Below are positions 1 through 8,974 of a stretch of DNA of 64,000 bases, piece after piece (the first letter of the stretch is position 1; the number at the start of each line of letters is the position of its first letter). A program made the translations under genes and the position numbers. The notes under the pieces were generated by a model. The model was not told where the DNA came from, did no database searches, and saw nothing but the letters and a program-made list of their open reading frames with translations. Origin of the DNA: Deltaproteobacteria bacterium HGW-Deltaproteobacteria-18 (lineage in GTDB: Bacteria > Desulfobacterota > Desulfovibrionia > Desulfovibrionales > Desulfomicrobiaceae). The DNA lies in assembly GCA_002841885.1 (NCBI GenBank), contig PHBE01000007.1, positions 302,099 through 366,098 of the forward strand, in the 5' to 3' direction.

Positions 1-660
1 GGATGCCAGTGAGGAACTTTTCCCGCCGTAGCGGATGTCGAAATAGGCCTCGTCCAGAAGTACGGACAGATTGTGGCGCATGACCAGATGGGCCAGACGT
101 TCGCGTTCAGCGTCTGAGCACTGGGCACCCAGGGGATTTTGCAAGTCGTTGATAATGATCGCTCGCGTGTGCGGGGTGACGAGGCTTTCAAGATGGTCAA
201 GATCGATATGAAAGCCGCTACCGTCCCGGATGTAGCGATAGGGCACGGCGACTCCGCCGTGGTATTCGATCTGGGATTCGTAAATGGGGTAGCCCGGATT
301 GGGGTAGAGCACTTCATCGCCCGGGTTCACGCAGGCCATGATGAATTTCCCGATAACCGGCTTTCCGCCAGGCTGGATGGCCACGTTTTCCATGGCGTAA
401 TCCAAGCCTCTTGCCGCGCTCACGTCCTGCGCCAGGGCGTCGCGCAGCTCGGGGATGCCGGGGCTTGGACAATAGCCGGTCTTTCCGTTGCGCATGGCGC
501 GGCAAGCCGCGTCCATGACGTTTTGGGGCGTCGGGATGTTCAGGTCGCCCAGGTGAAAAGGGAAGACCTCGTGCCCTGCGGCCTTGTGCGCCGCGGCGCG
601 GCCGGCAACGGCAAAGGCCGTTTCGGTGCCGAGTCGTGCAATTCTGTCTGCAATGAACAT
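1..660 (-). CDS. PLP-dependent class I/II aminotransferase, C-terminal part beyond the window
   Basis: The minus strand is open for 220 codons from an ATG at 660 to the window edge, so the C-terminal half is missing. The translation has fold-type I aminotransferase features: a PGG...GKF segment, a YPNPGYPIYES segment, an NDLQNPLGA segment and DEAYFDIRYGG, where the Asp and Tyr would contact the PLP ring nitrogen and O3'. The Schiff-base lysine would lie past the edge and cannot be checked. A GAGGG ribosome site lies just upstream of the start. The gene follows a decayed isomerase remnant and an AEC carrier on the same strand. The substrate is unknown; aspartate or alanine aminotransferase-like is the closest description. 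Confidence 0.85.
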   Translation of the reverse strand, partial: MFIADRIARLGTETAFAVAGRAAAHKAAGHEVFPFHLGDLNIPTPQNVMDAACRAMRNGKTGYCPSPGIPELRDALAQDVSAARGLDYAMENVAIQPGGKPVIGKFIMACVNPGDEVLYPNPGYPIYESQIEYHGGVAVPYRYIRDGSGFHIDLDHLESLVTPHTRAIIINDLQNPLGAQCSDAERERLAHLVMRHNLSVLLDEAYFDIRYGGKSSSLAS

Positions 661-704
661 GGATGCCCTCACTTGAGTTTGAAAACTTCGGATTCTATCA
701 TTAG

Positions 705-1045
705 TCATGTTGCGAGATAGCCTCTGGCGTGCATGAGACTGGAGAACTCGTTCTCGACGTTGTCCAGCATGGTGCAAACGGCAGTGGTCAGGGGGGCGTT
801 GGCCTCGAAGGTGCGTTTGATGTCCCCGCGGCAGGCGAAGTGTCCGACGTCAGATAACCGTTGTGCCCATAGCATCGAAGGTAATTGAGGAACTCAACGT
901 ATTCAAGGTAATGTTTGATGTTGCAGAAGTAATCCCTGTGCCATCTGTCGTCGTTGTCGTTAACGTGCACGTAAAGGTGGTAGAGGTTTTCAGAGGTGAG
1001 AGGCAACGCTTCGCCGGGGTGGAGAGAAAGAACACCGTGTCAAGG
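705..1045 (-). pseudogene. Remnant of a xylose-isomerase-like TIM-barrel sugar isomerase, 5'-truncated and frameshifted
   Basis: From about 1045 to 840 one minus frame reads LYHLYVHVNDNDDRWHRDY, then VEFLNYLR and GYLTSDTSP, which resembles the last strands of sugar-phosphate isomerase/epimerase barrels (HVNDND and GY(D)G(Y/W)LTSD are characteristic). Near 835-845 the coding signal moves to another frame, continuing RGDIKRTFEAN and ending with TMLDNVENEFSSLMHARGYLAT and a stop at 705. The original N-terminus is absent: an in-frame stop lies just upstream and the AEC gene ends at 1057. What remains is about 110 codons of a family usually near 300. Family assignment is by motif only. Confidence 0.55.
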
Positions 1046-1056
1046 AGACCGGAGGA

Positions 1057-2034
1057 TTAGATGATCCCGGTCAGCCAGTACAGCATGGGCAGCACCACGA
1101 TCAGGGCCAGGGTGGAGGTGAACCAGCAGGCATTGGCCAAGTCGATGTCCAGATCGTAGATCGAGGGCGGGATGAGGGCCGTGAAGGCCACGGGCATGGA
1201 TGAAAGGATGAGCACGACCTTGAGGGGCGCGCCGCCCATGATGCTCCCGAATCCCAGGGCTGCTGCGGCACCTGTGGCCAAAATGGGCATGCACACGAAT
1301 TTGATGCCCGTGATGACCGCGCACTCCCGCAGATACGTTCCCAGGCGTGTGAAACGCATGGCCAGGCCGATGGAGAAGAGCATCATGAGCGACCCCAACG
1401 GCACGAGAATGCTGTTGAGCAGCGGAAAGAAAGAGGGACGCTCAAGTCCGGAGAGGTTCAGGACTCCTCCCAGCAGCATGGAGGAGAGGGCCACGATGAT
1501 GAAGGGGTCGGTCACCACGCGCCGCAGGCCTGCCATGGCCCCGCCGCCCTGTCTTCCTCCCTCAGCGTAGGCTTTTGCCAGGGGAAAGCCGAAGGAAAAA
1601 TAGACGATCTCTTCGAAGAGTTTGTAGGCCGGGACCAGGGCGAAGGCCGCTTCGCCCAGGAAGGTGTGGCAGACCATGGCCCCCACGGCGCCGATGTTGG
1701 TGAACGATCCGCAGCAGTAGAAGGCCCCGGTCTGGCGCGCGCTGAGGCCCAGAGGCTTGGCTGCGGCGAGAGCTAAAAAGCCCCCCGTCAGGAAGACCGT
1801 GCCCCCAACGAAGGGCATGGCCACCAGTTCCACGTCCCTGAGGGACAGGTTCCAGATCGCCCCGCAATAGGTCAGGGGCAGAACCCACAAGAGCGCCGTT
1901 TTCTGCAGGCCGACGCGCAGTCGCGCCATGTCGACAGGCAGCCGCAGCCGTCCTCTGTCCACGGCCATTCGGACGAGCCAGCCCAGGCCCAGACCGGTGA
2001 CGATGATGGCCAGGGAAAAGAGAACCTTGTCCAT
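1057..2034 (-). CDS. AEC-family (auxin efflux carrier type) permease
   Basis: A 325-residue hydrophobic protein with roughly ten membrane segments, starting MDKVLFSLAIIVTGLGLGW. The TGAFYCCGSFTNIGAVG stretch in the middle and the C-terminal half (PFIIVALSSMLLGGVLN, MPVAFTALIPP) match the permease repeats of the AEC family, whose bacterial members move malonate, malate or other small organic acids in the inner membrane. It begins 14 bp after the stop of the rhlE-like gene, so they may be cotranscribed, although no good ribosome site is visible. The substrate cannot be told from the sequence. The isomerase remnant and aminotransferase downstream give little help. Confidence 0.8.
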   Translation of the reverse strand: MDKVLFSLAIIVTGLGLGWLVRMAVDRGRLRLPVDMARLRVGLQKTALLWVLPLTYCGAIWNLSLRDVELVAMPFVGGTVFLTGGFLALAAAKPLGLSARQTGAFYCCGSFTNIGAVGAMVCHTFLGEAAFALVPAYKLFEEIVYFSFGFPLAKAYAEGGRQGGGAMAGLRRVVTDPFIIVALSSMLLGGVLNLSGLERPSFFPLLNSILVPLGSLMMLFSIGLAMRFTRLGTYLRECAVITGIKFVCMPILATGAAAALGFGSIMGGAPLKVVLILSSMPVAFTALIPPSIYDLDIDLANACWFTSTLALIVVLPMLYWLTGII

Positions 2035-2048
2035 GCTGCGTGCTGGCG

Positions 2049-3584
2049 TCAGCCGCGTTTGTTTCCGCGGGAGGGCCGTCCCTGCCTGCCGGTCTGGGCC
2101 GGTTTGGCGGGGCGTCCACCGCGCCCGGGCCGTTCCGTGCCTGAACCGCCGCGCGAGTCGCGGGCTTTCGGGGCGCCGGTCCCGGACCGGTCGTCATCTC
2201 TTTTTCTGCCTTGTCCGCCGCGCCCTCTCGAATCCGGCTTCGGACTCGTGTCGGGTCCATTCTGTGAGCCTGATTTTTCGTTTTTCTTGCCGCGCGTCGT
2301 CGATTCGGGCTTTGCGTCCTTGGGTTTCTTGCTTCGGCCCTGGACGCGCAGTTTGGCGTCCGACTTCTTGGCCACCAGCGCCTTGATTTCCTTCGGGGCG
2401 TTTCTCTCGCTTTTCATGTTGCCGGGACGGTAGAGCACGAAATCGGGGAGATCGCTGTCTTCCGTAAATCCCTTGACCGCTTCGACGGGAATCTTGTGGC
2501 GCAACAGGGTTTCAATGGCCAGCAGAAGGTTGTGCTCCTCAGGGCTGACCAGGGAGACGGCGATGCCGCTGACCCCTGCGCGACCAGTGCGTCCGATGCG
2601 GTGCACGTAGTCTTCGGGAGAATTGGGGATGTCGTAGTTGACCACGAAAGGCAGGTTGCTGATGTCGAGACCGCGCGCGGCAACGTCCGTGGCCACGAGG
2701 ATGTGGAGCTTGCCGTCCTTGAATTCTTCAAGGGTCCGCTTCCTGAGCGATTGGCTCTTGCTGCCGTGCAGGGCCGCGACGCTGATCCCGTGCGCAGCCA
2801 GCTTGTCGGTCAGTCTGTTGGCCCAGGTGCGGGTACGGGCGAAGACCAGGATGCGGTCCTGCTGCTGCTTTTCGATGAGGTGCAGCAGCAAGGGCAGCTT
2901 GTTGTCCTTGTTCACCATGTGCACCTTCTGCACGACCGCTTCGGCCGCAGTGGTGTCCGGTGTAATCTCTATATACTCGGGATTTTTTAGCATCTTCGCG
3001 GCAAGCGCCTTGATTTGCGGCGTGTAGGTGGCCGAGAAGAGCATGGTCCTGCGATCGGTGGGCAGGAGGTCCACGATGGCGTTGATCTCGCCGCTGAATC
3101 CGAGGTCGAGCATCCTGTCGGCCTCGTCAAAGACCAGGAATTCGATGGACGCAAGGTTCAGGTGTTCCTGGTTTGCGAGGTCAAGCAGGCGTCCGGGGGT
3201 GGCCACCAGAATGTCGATGCCGCGTTGCAGTCGCGCGATCTGGGGTTCGATGCGCACTCCGCCAAAGGCCACGGTGCAGCGCAGGGAGACCTTGCGGGCG
3301 TAGCCTTTGATGCTTTCGCCGACCTGCAAGGCCAGTTCCCGCGTGGGGGTGAGGATCAGGGCGCGGGGGTGATGGCCGTTGCCGCGTGCCTGACCCAGAA
3401 TCTGGACGATGGGCAGGCCGAAGGCGTCAGTTTTGCCCGTTCCGGTCTGTGCGCGGGCCAGGACGTCCCGTCCGGAGATGATGACGGGTATGGCCTGGGC
3501 CTGGATGGCGGTGGGGGTGTCGTAGCCTTTGTTCTTGGCGGCTTTCAGCAGTTCGACCCGCAGGCCAAGTTGATCAAATGACAT
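2049..3584 (-). CDS. rhlE: DEAD-box ATP-dependent RNA helicase, RhlE type
   Basis: 511 residues. In order: Q motif (GYDTPTAIQ, about 20-28), Walker A AQTGTGKT (45-52), PTRELALQV, TPGR, DEAD in the box VFDEADRMLDLGF, SAT, then the helicase C domain with ARGLDI and HRIGRTGRAG. After about residue 390 the protein is a low-complexity Lys/Arg/Gly/Ser-rich tail, typical of RhlE proteins that bind RNA nonspecifically. It would remodel rRNA or mRNA structure in the cytoplasm. The start has an AAGGA ribosome site. A second, different RhlE-type helicase lies at 38643-39974. Confidence 0.93.
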   Translation of the reverse strand: MSFDQLGLRVELLKAAKNKGYDTPTAIQAQAIPVIISGRDVLARAQTGTGKTDAFGLPIVQILGQARGNGHHPRALILTPTRELALQVGESIKGYARKVSLRCTVAFGGVRIEPQIARLQRGIDILVATPGRLLDLANQEHLNLASIEFLVFDEADRMLDLGFSGEINAIVDLLPTDRRTMLFSATYTPQIKALAAKMLKNPEYIEITPDTTAAEAVVQKVHMVNKDNKLPLLLHLIEKQQQDRILVFARTRTWANRLTDKLAAHGISVAALHGSKSQSLRKRTLEEFKDGKLHILVATDVAARGLDISNLPFVVNYDIPNSPEDYVHRIGRTGRAGVSGIAVSLVSPEEHNLLLAIETLLRHKIPVEAVKGFTEDSDLPDFVLYRPGNMKSERNAPKEIKALVAKKSDAKLRVQGRSKKPKDAKPESTTRGKKNEKSGSQNGPDTSPKPDSRGRGGQGRKRDDDRSGTGAPKARDSRGGSGTERPGRGGRPAKPAQTGRQGRPSRGNKRG

Positions 3585-3932
3585 AATATTCCTTCAAAGG
3601 TGGGTGATGAAAAATGTGTGTGGGCGAACCGGGATGTCCGGAGATTGGATGAAGTCCGAAAAATGGGATGCTGATTTGAACGCGTTCGCAAGCCATTCTC
3701 TAGTCAGTTCCGGCGAGAGTGTCCACTCTGCGGGGCAAATGGCGAATGAGGCGGAAAGCAGGTTCAGAATATCAATATTTCGGAATATTATGAATATATT
3801 GCCGCTTGAATTCCGACGTGTTATTTGAATCTGTATTTTAACTGTGGCTGCTCCGATTTTCTAACGCCTTGGCAGCGGCATTAAATCTGGAGTCTTTGAG
3901 TGAATGTGATCTTTCATACCCGGGAGCGGATC
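3585..3932. other. Intergenic region with AT-rich near-palindromes
   Basis: This space lies between the divergent rhlE-like gene (minus) and the small lysine-rich gene (plus). I see no convincing coding signal. A 74-codon plus-strand frame at 3604-3828 has no recognisable motif. Around 3770-3805 there is a cluster of AT-rich near-palindromes built from AATATT and ATATTC steps, which could be a regulator site or promoter DNA. No terminator hairpin is evident. Confidence 0.3.
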
Positions 3933-4043
3933 ATGGGCGACAAGGGCGGAAAAAAAGACAAGAACAAGATGCAGAAGCAGAAAGAAAGCAAAAACGCGGA
4001 AAAGAAAAAGGAAAAACAGGATAAGCAGATAAAAAAAGTCTGA
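3933..4043 (+). CDS. Small lysine-rich basic protein (36 aa)
   Basis: A 36-codon frame beginning MGDKGGKKDKNK and ending KQIKKV, with a CGGGAG ribosome site seven bases upstream of the ATG. About 40 percent of residues are Lys, with Gln, Glu and Asp filling most of the rest, and there are no hydrophobic stretches, so it should be soluble and disordered and may bind nucleic acid or another polyanion. I recall similar tiny lysine-rich proteins as uncharacterised annotations in Desulfovibrionales, but I cannot verify that here. It ends 10 bp before the convergent phosphatase gene. No function can be assigned. Confidence 0.55.
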   Translation: MGDKGGKKDKNKMQKQKESKNAEKKKEKQDKQIKKV

Positions 4044-4053
4044 TTTTCTGTGC

Positions 4054-4878
4054 TCAGATTCGATCCGCCAGTTCGCCAAGCAATGCCGGCAGGAGATGTC
4101 CGTTTGCGGCGGCGAGGCGATTGGATACGAGCGGTGAGCCTTCTTCGAAAATGTCCGCGGTACTGCCCCCGGCTTCGGTGACCAGGAGCATCCCTGCCGC
4201 GATGTCCCATGCCTTCAGGCTTTCGACAAAGAAGGCGTCCAATCGGCCCGCCGCGACATAGGCCAGGTCCAGGGCCGCTGCGCCCGCACGCCGGATGCCT
4301 GCCGCCTTTCTGGAGATGCGGCAGAATCGTTGCAGGTATGCATCATGCCCCGGCCAGCGTGGCGGAGGGACCACCGTGCCGACCAAAGCCTTTTCCAGTT
4401 CTTTGGTGGCTGAAACATGGATGGGTTTGCCGTTTAGAAAGGCTCCGCGCCCGAGCAGGGCGTGAAAGGTCTCGTCGCGAACCGGGTCGGCGACAACGCC
4501 CAGGACGATCCTGTCGTCCACGGTGAGGGCAAGGGAGACGGCATAGAAGGGAAAACCGTGTACGAAGTTCATGGTCCCGTCGAGAGGATCGACGATCCAG
4601 CGGCAGCGGGACTGGCCGCTGGTGCCGCCTTCTTCGCCGGTGAAGGCGAACTCGGGGAACCTGGCCTGCAAGCGATCGCGGATGGCGTCTTCGGCCCGGC
4701 GATCGATGATTGTGGTCACATCGCCCGGACTTTTGGTCTTGACCATGCATTCGGTGAGTTGGCTCTGCCCCTGGACGAGGATCGCGCAGGCCTCGCCTGC
4801 GGCTTCGAAGGCTGCCGCCAGGGTCGCGTCAAGATCAACCAGCTCTTCAATGCGCGTTGGGCTTTTCGGGGACGGCAT
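4054..4878 (-). CDS. Inositol-1-monophosphatase family phosphatase (SuhB/IMPase-like)
   Basis: 274 residues with the Mg-dependent, Li-sensitive phosphatase signature: FTGEEGG (metal ligand Glu), WIVDPLDGTMNFVHGFP (the DPxDGT loop) and, near the C-terminus, KAWDIAAGMLLVTEAGG (the WDxAAG motif). The family hydrolyses inositol monophosphates, 3'-phosphoadenosine 5'-phosphate or fructose-1,6-bisphosphate, and members such as SuhB also help rRNA transcription. Substrate preference cannot be read from the sequence. The length is normal for the family. It lies downstream of pyruvate carboxylase on the same strand, but a strong terminator separates them. Confidence 0.9.
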   Translation of the reverse strand: MPSPKSPTRIEELVDLDATLAAAFEAAGEACAILVQGQSQLTECMVKTKSPGDVTTIIDRRAEDAIRDRLQARFPEFAFTGEEGGTSGQSRCRWIVDPLDGTMNFVHGFPFYAVSLALTVDDRIVLGVVADPVRDETFHALLGRGAFLNGKPIHVSATKELEKALVGTVVPPPRWPGHDAYLQRFCRISRKAAGIRRAGAAALDLAYVAAGRLDAFFVESLKAWDIAAGMLLVTEAGGSTADIFEEGSPLVSNRLAAANGHLLPALLGELADRI

Positions 4879-4930
4879 GATTCAATTCCTATGATGGAGT
4901 CGCGTCCGCAAAATCTTCAGACTGTGCGGT

Positions 4931-4990
4931 CGCAAAAAAAAGGGGAGCAAAAAGAGCGTCCTGACGACGCTTTTCCACTCCCCTTTTGCG
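4931..4990 (-). terminator. Nested hairpin terminator after pyruvate carboxylase
   Basis: An inner stem AGCGTC/GACGCT (4955-4960 with 4966-4971) is followed on the minus strand by a T run, and an outer stem pairs 4931-4947 with 4978-4990 (GGGGAG with CTCCCC flanked by A/T runs). It starts directly at the pyruvate carboxylase stop. Confidence 0.7.
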
Positions 4991-4991
4991 T

Positions 4992-7900
4992 TTATACCTT
5001 CTGGCCGCAGGAGGTGCAGAACTTGAACTCCTCCCTGGTCACGGGAGCCGCGCAGGTCGGACATTTACGGGGCGCCGGCACAAGCACGACCAGCAATTCC
5101 CCTTCCTTGACCGGCACCATGATCTTGTCTTCCTGATAGTCGGCGAATTTGAGGACGCGTTCCACCATGCCATCCACAGGGGCCAAGATCGACTTTTCCT
5201 GTTTCATGATGGAGATGTTGAACAGTTCCTCGCCTTTTTTGACCATGTCGCCCGGTTTGACGAGCATGACCCACAAATCCCCGCTGGAAGGCGAGCCGAC
5301 CTGATAGGGGTCGTTCTGGTCGGCCATCTCCGTCGCGTTCTCGTTCTTGCCCGTGGCATCGGCCACCTTGATCTGCTGGGTGAAGGATTCGGAATCCAGT
5401 GTATAGGAGACCAGACTCATGCCCATGTCGTCGGGGCGGGAAATGTGCTGCAAGGACAGGACATGATGTTTGCCTGTCGAATCCTTGAACATGATCTCAT
5501 CCCCGGCTTCCATGCCTTCAAACCAGACATGCAGGGGCAGGCGGTTGCAGTCTCCGTATTGACCCACGAACTTGATGGTCGTCAGGGCGTCGCCGGGATG
5601 GCTCAGATACATGAGCAGCTCTTCTTCCGTAGGGATGCGTCCGATGTGTTCGGCCAGGCTTTGCAATTCCTTGGTTTCGTCCACATCCGAAAGCGTCGCC
5701 AGCGGGGAACATTCCGTCCGCCGGGCGATGGCCTCCCGGTACTCGGGCCCGAAGGCCGACTCATAGACCCAGTCCTGCGGGAATCCGAGCGGCAGGCGGC
5801 CGAACTTGCCGAGCAGCAGATTCCTGAAAGCGTCATTGGCGTCCTGGTAAATCTTCAGGCGCTCGGTCTTGATCTCGTCGGTCAGCGCCTCTTCAGGCAG
5901 CGTGACCACCTGGTCCAGCACGGACAAGAGCTTGCGCAAGCCTCTTCTCCCACCGCGCTTGTAGGCACCGGTCACGGCCAGGAACGCCGTGTTCCAGGTG
6001 ATCTGCGAGCCGGGCGTGACATCGTGGTAGCGCACGATCTTGCGGATTCCGGCCAGAAACTTGAGCATGAAGGGCAAGAGGTGGATGTAGCCCTGCTTCA
6101 TGGCCCCTTCCTGAGAGGAGGAGGTCGCGCCGCCGGGCATGCCGTGTTCGATGACGTCGTAGTCGATGCCTTGGAAGTAGGGAGCCGTGTAGCGGTCGTA
6201 GTAGGGCATGATCTGTTTGAGCACGAAGCCGGTGGTGCGGATCATGTCCTTGTTCAGATTGGTCTTGAGGCCCAGTTCTTCGATGTAGGCTGCCGTGGAG
6301 AGCACCTCGCCCTGGCCGTACCAGCGCACCGAAGCACCGATGGCCGTGTCCACGATGTGCGCACCGGCCTTGGCTGCCGCTGCCACGGCGGGAACGAAGA
6401 GGCCGTCGGTGTAGTGGCGGTGGTAGTGCAGGACCAGATCGGGGTGGGCATTGCGGATGGCCGTGACCAGGTTCGTCATGAAGATCGGCGGGCATGACCC
6501 GGCCATGTCTTTGAGACCCAGGATGAACGTTTTTTCCGCAGCGTCACTGGAGCAGCCCAGGATCTCGGCGTTCATGTCGATGATCTCCCGCACCACGCCC
6601 AGATAATGCGGCACGTCAAAGTCCTTGGCAAAGGACAGGGAGATGGCCGGTTCCCAGATATTCTTGCTGGAAGCCAGGGCCATCTCGGCGAAGGGGCGCA
6701 TGTTATCGATGTGGTTCAGAAAATCGAAACAGCGGATGACATCGTAATGCTCGCAGATCATCTTGCCGGTGCGGCGCATGATGTTGCGGGGCAGTGGCTT
6801 GTATCCGAGCACGTTGGTGGAGCGGATGAGCAGCTGCTTCAGGGTCTTGGGCGCGAACTCGTTCCACTCTCTGGCTTCGGAGAAGGGATAGGTCATGTTG
6901 GCCAGCATGGCCACGTGGAAGTGCGCCCCGCCGCCGTTCTCCAGTGAAAAGAACCCGCAGTTGTCCAGGTAGGGGCCGATGATGCGGTCTTCGGCCAGCC
7001 GGAAACGGTTGCCTGAGTTGGACTGGGTGATATCGCGGGCGGTGGTGTCCGTGAAATGGACGTGGCCGGAGTCGCGCACGTACGACAGGATCGCGTCCCG
7101 ATCCCCGCGCGGGTAGGGGTACTGGTAGTATTCGGGCTCAACGCCGGGCAAGGACGGCCTGAAGGGGTCCATGCGCTTGCTTTCCCTGGTACGGTAGTCC
7201 CCGAGCTTGACGTGCGGGTTGTAGCCGTGGGCCGAGATCTCGGCCACCAGACGGGACAGTCGTACGGCCTCGGATTCCTTGTCCATGTAGACCATGAGTT
7301 CCGGGGCGTTCGTCACAAAATTGGTGTCGTACTCGCCTTCGCGGAACTTGGGGTGGGCAATGATCTGGCGGTGAAACTGGATCGTGGTCTTGATCCCTCC
7401 GATGGTGTATTCGTCGAGGGCTCGTTCCATGATCCCCAGCACCTTGTTCCATTGCGGACCGTAGGCGATGAGCAGGGCTGCGGCCGAATCGTATTGCGAC
7501 GGGAACTCGTACCCGCTGCACACGCAGGAATCCACGCGCACGCCGGGACCACCCGGAGAAAGGTAGCGGGTGATGCGGCCGGCGTTGGGGGCAAAATTGT
7601 TCTGGGGATCTTCGCAGTTGACGCGCACCTGGATGGCGTGGCTCTTGGGCGTGCAGTTCTCGTCGGTCAGGCGCAGCCTGGCCCCGAAGGCCACGGCGAT
7701 CTGCTCCTCGACCAAGTCTATGCCATAGCGGCATTCGGTGATGCCATGTTCGACCTGCAGGCGGGTGTTGACCTCGATCAAATAGGCCCGGCCCGTCGCG
7801 TCGACCAGGAACTCCACCGTGCACAGGGAATAATACCCCACGGCGCGAACCAGCTGGCGGGAATATTCCTTGAGCTGTTCGCGCAGCTCCGCAGTCATGC

Positions 7901-8681
7901 CCGGCCAGGGCGAGGGCGTGATTTCGACCAGCTTCTGATGATTTCGTTGCACCGTGCAGTCGCGCTCGTCAAAGGCGAAGACATTGCCGTACTTGTCGGC
8001 AATGACCTGGATTTCGATGTGCCGGATCGAGGTCAGCAGGCGTTCCACATACAGGCGTGGATTGCCGAAGGATGCCTGGGCCAGGGTCGAGGCCTTGACG
8101 AAGGCGTCGGTGAGCTGGCCTTCGCTGAAGACTTCGTAGATGCCGCGTCCTCCTCCTCCGCCTTCGGCCTTGAGCATGATGGGCAGGCCGATCTGCGCCG
8201 CTACCTGCTTGGCCTCCTCGATGGTGACTGCGCCTTCGGAACCCGGCACCACGGGCACTCCGATCTTCTGGGCCAGGGCCCGGACCTGGACCTTGTTGCC
8301 CAGCAGACGCATGGCTTCGGACGAAGGACCGATGAAGATGATGCCGGCGTCGGCACATTTGGCCGGAAAGGAGTCATCCTCGGATGCAAAGCCCCAGCCT
8401 GGGTGGATGGCGGCCACACCGCGGGCCTTGGCCATGGCGATGACCTTGTCAATATCAAGATATGCACGATGATTCTCGCCAAGGTGCAGGAGTTCCTGTG
8501 CGCCGGCGGTAAAGGGGGCAGTCTTGTCCACATCGGTGGCCGTGATCATTGGCACGGCCTGAAAGACTTCCTTGATGGATCGGACAATGCGCCTGGCCGG
8601 GATGCCTCGGTTGGCGACCAGGATCTTCTTGCCTTGGATCTCCAGGGTGACTTCTTCAAAGCTGGGTGGGGTCAGCGACAT
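4992..8681 (-). CDS. pyc: Pyruvate carboxylase-like biotin enzyme with C-terminal zinc ribbon
   Basis: 1229 residues. The N-terminal biotin carboxylase domain starts at KKILVANRGIPARRIVRS and has the ATP-grasp glycine loop EGGGGGRG and the CTVEFLVD/LIEVNTRLQVEH motifs. A carboxyltransferase TIM barrel follows (LKDMAG, VDTAIGAS) but is diverged from standard pyruvate carboxylases (ENGGGAHFHVAM and MPGGATSSS in place of the usual motifs). A biotinyl domain follows, with its target lysine in SIMKQE (about K1160). It would carboxylate pyruvate to oxaloacetate, an anaplerotic step needed when growing on C3 compounds. Unusually, the chain ends in a CxxC...CxxC zinc ribbon (C1207, C1210, C1222, C1225). 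The length is what I recall for Desulfovibrio pyruvate carboxylase. A terminator follows immediately. Confidence 0.88.
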   Translation of the reverse strand: MSLTPPSFEEVTLEIQGKKILVANRGIPARRIVRSIKEVFQAVPMITATDVDKTAPFTAGAQELLHLGENHRAYLDIDKVIAMAKARGVAAIHPGWGFASEDDSFPAKCADAGIIFIGPSSEAMRLLGNKVQVRALAQKIGVPVVPGSEGAVTIEEAKQVAAQIGLPIMLKAEGGGGGRGIYEVFSEGQLTDAFVKASTLAQASFGNPRLYVERLLTSIRHIEIQVIADKYGNVFAFDERDCTVQRNHQKLVEITPSPWPGMTAELREQLKEYSRQLVRAVGYYSLCTVEFLVDATGRAYLIEVNTRLQVEHGITECRYGIDLVEEQIAVAFGARLRLTDENCTPKSHAIQVRVNCEDPQNNFAPNAGRITRYLSPGGPGVRVDSCVCSGYEFPSQYDSAAALLIAYGPQWNKVLGIMERALDEYTIGGIKTTIQFHRQIIAHPKFREGEYDTNFVTNAPELMVYMDKESEAVRLSRLVAEISAHGYNPHVKLGDYRTRESKRMDPFRPSLPGVEPEYYQYPYPRGDRDAILSYVRDSGHVHFTDTTARDITQSNSGNRFRLAEDRIIGPYLDNCGFFSLENGGGAHFHVAMLANMTYPFSEAREWNEFAPKTLKQLLIRSTNVLGYKPLPRNIMRRTGKMICEHYDVIRCFDFLNHIDNMRPFAEMALASSKNIWEPAISLSFAKDFDVPHYLGVVREIIDMNAEILGCSSDAAEKTFILGLKDMAGSCPPIFMTNLVTAIRNAHPDLVLHYHRHYTDGLFVPAVAAAAKAGAHIVDTAIGASVRWYGQGEVLSTAAYIEELGLKTNLNKDMIRTTGFVLKQIMPYYDRYTAPYFQGIDYDVIEHGMPGGATSSSQEGAMKQGYIHLLPFMLKFLAGIRKIVRYHDVTPGSQITWNTAFLAVTGAYKRGGRRGLRKLLSVLDQVVTLPEEALTDEIKTERLKIYQDANDAFRNLLLGKFGRLPLGFPQDWVYESAFGPEYREAIARRTECSPLATLSDVDETKELQSLAEHIGRIPTEEELLMYLSHPGDALTTIKFVGQYGDCNRLPLHVWFEGMEAGDEIMFKDSTGKHHVLSLQHISRPDDMGMSLVSYTLDSESFTQQIKVADATGKNENATEMADQNDPYQVGSPSSGDLWVMLVKPGDMVKKGEELFNISIMKQEKSILAPVDGMVERVLKFADYQEDKIMVPVKEGELLVVLVPAPRKCPTCAAPVTREEFKFCTSCGQKV

Positions 8682-8909
8682 ATATCTCTCCGTAAACGTT
8701 AATTGGCAGCGTAATCATGAACTCGGGGCGGAATCTGGGTTCGGCAGTGCCGTGCGATACAGGGTCGCGTACGGTCATTCTCTGAAATCGGCAAGTCGCG
8801 CGGAGTGTCCTTCAAATCGGGAAAAGAGCGTAGAGTCGTATGTTCAGAGGCTTAGATGGCAAGTGCCGATCAGGAGTTTTATTTTTTGCGGACTTCTTTG
8901 ACCAAATTC

Positions 8910-8950
8910 ACCCCTGCCACGCACCTTTCGAATTCGTGTGTGGCAGGGGT
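8910..8950. terminator. 15-bp hairpin after the tct operon
   Basis: Positions 8910-8924 pair with 8936-8950 (ACCCCTGCCAC with GTGGCAGGGGT at the core, one G-T pair). The hairpin lies 25 bp past the tctB stop. No U tract follows directly, so it may act as an RNA 3'-end stabiliser as much as an intrinsic terminator. The rest of 8682-8974 shows no gene; it should hold the pyruvate carboxylase promoter. Confidence 0.55.
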
Positions 8951-8974
8951 GTTGTAACAAAAGGGCGCGCAGGG

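Noticed and set aside
139..720. 193-codon plus-strand frame at the left edge
   Set aside because: It is the antisense shadow of the aminotransferase reading frame, whose minus-strand translation contains clear family motifs.
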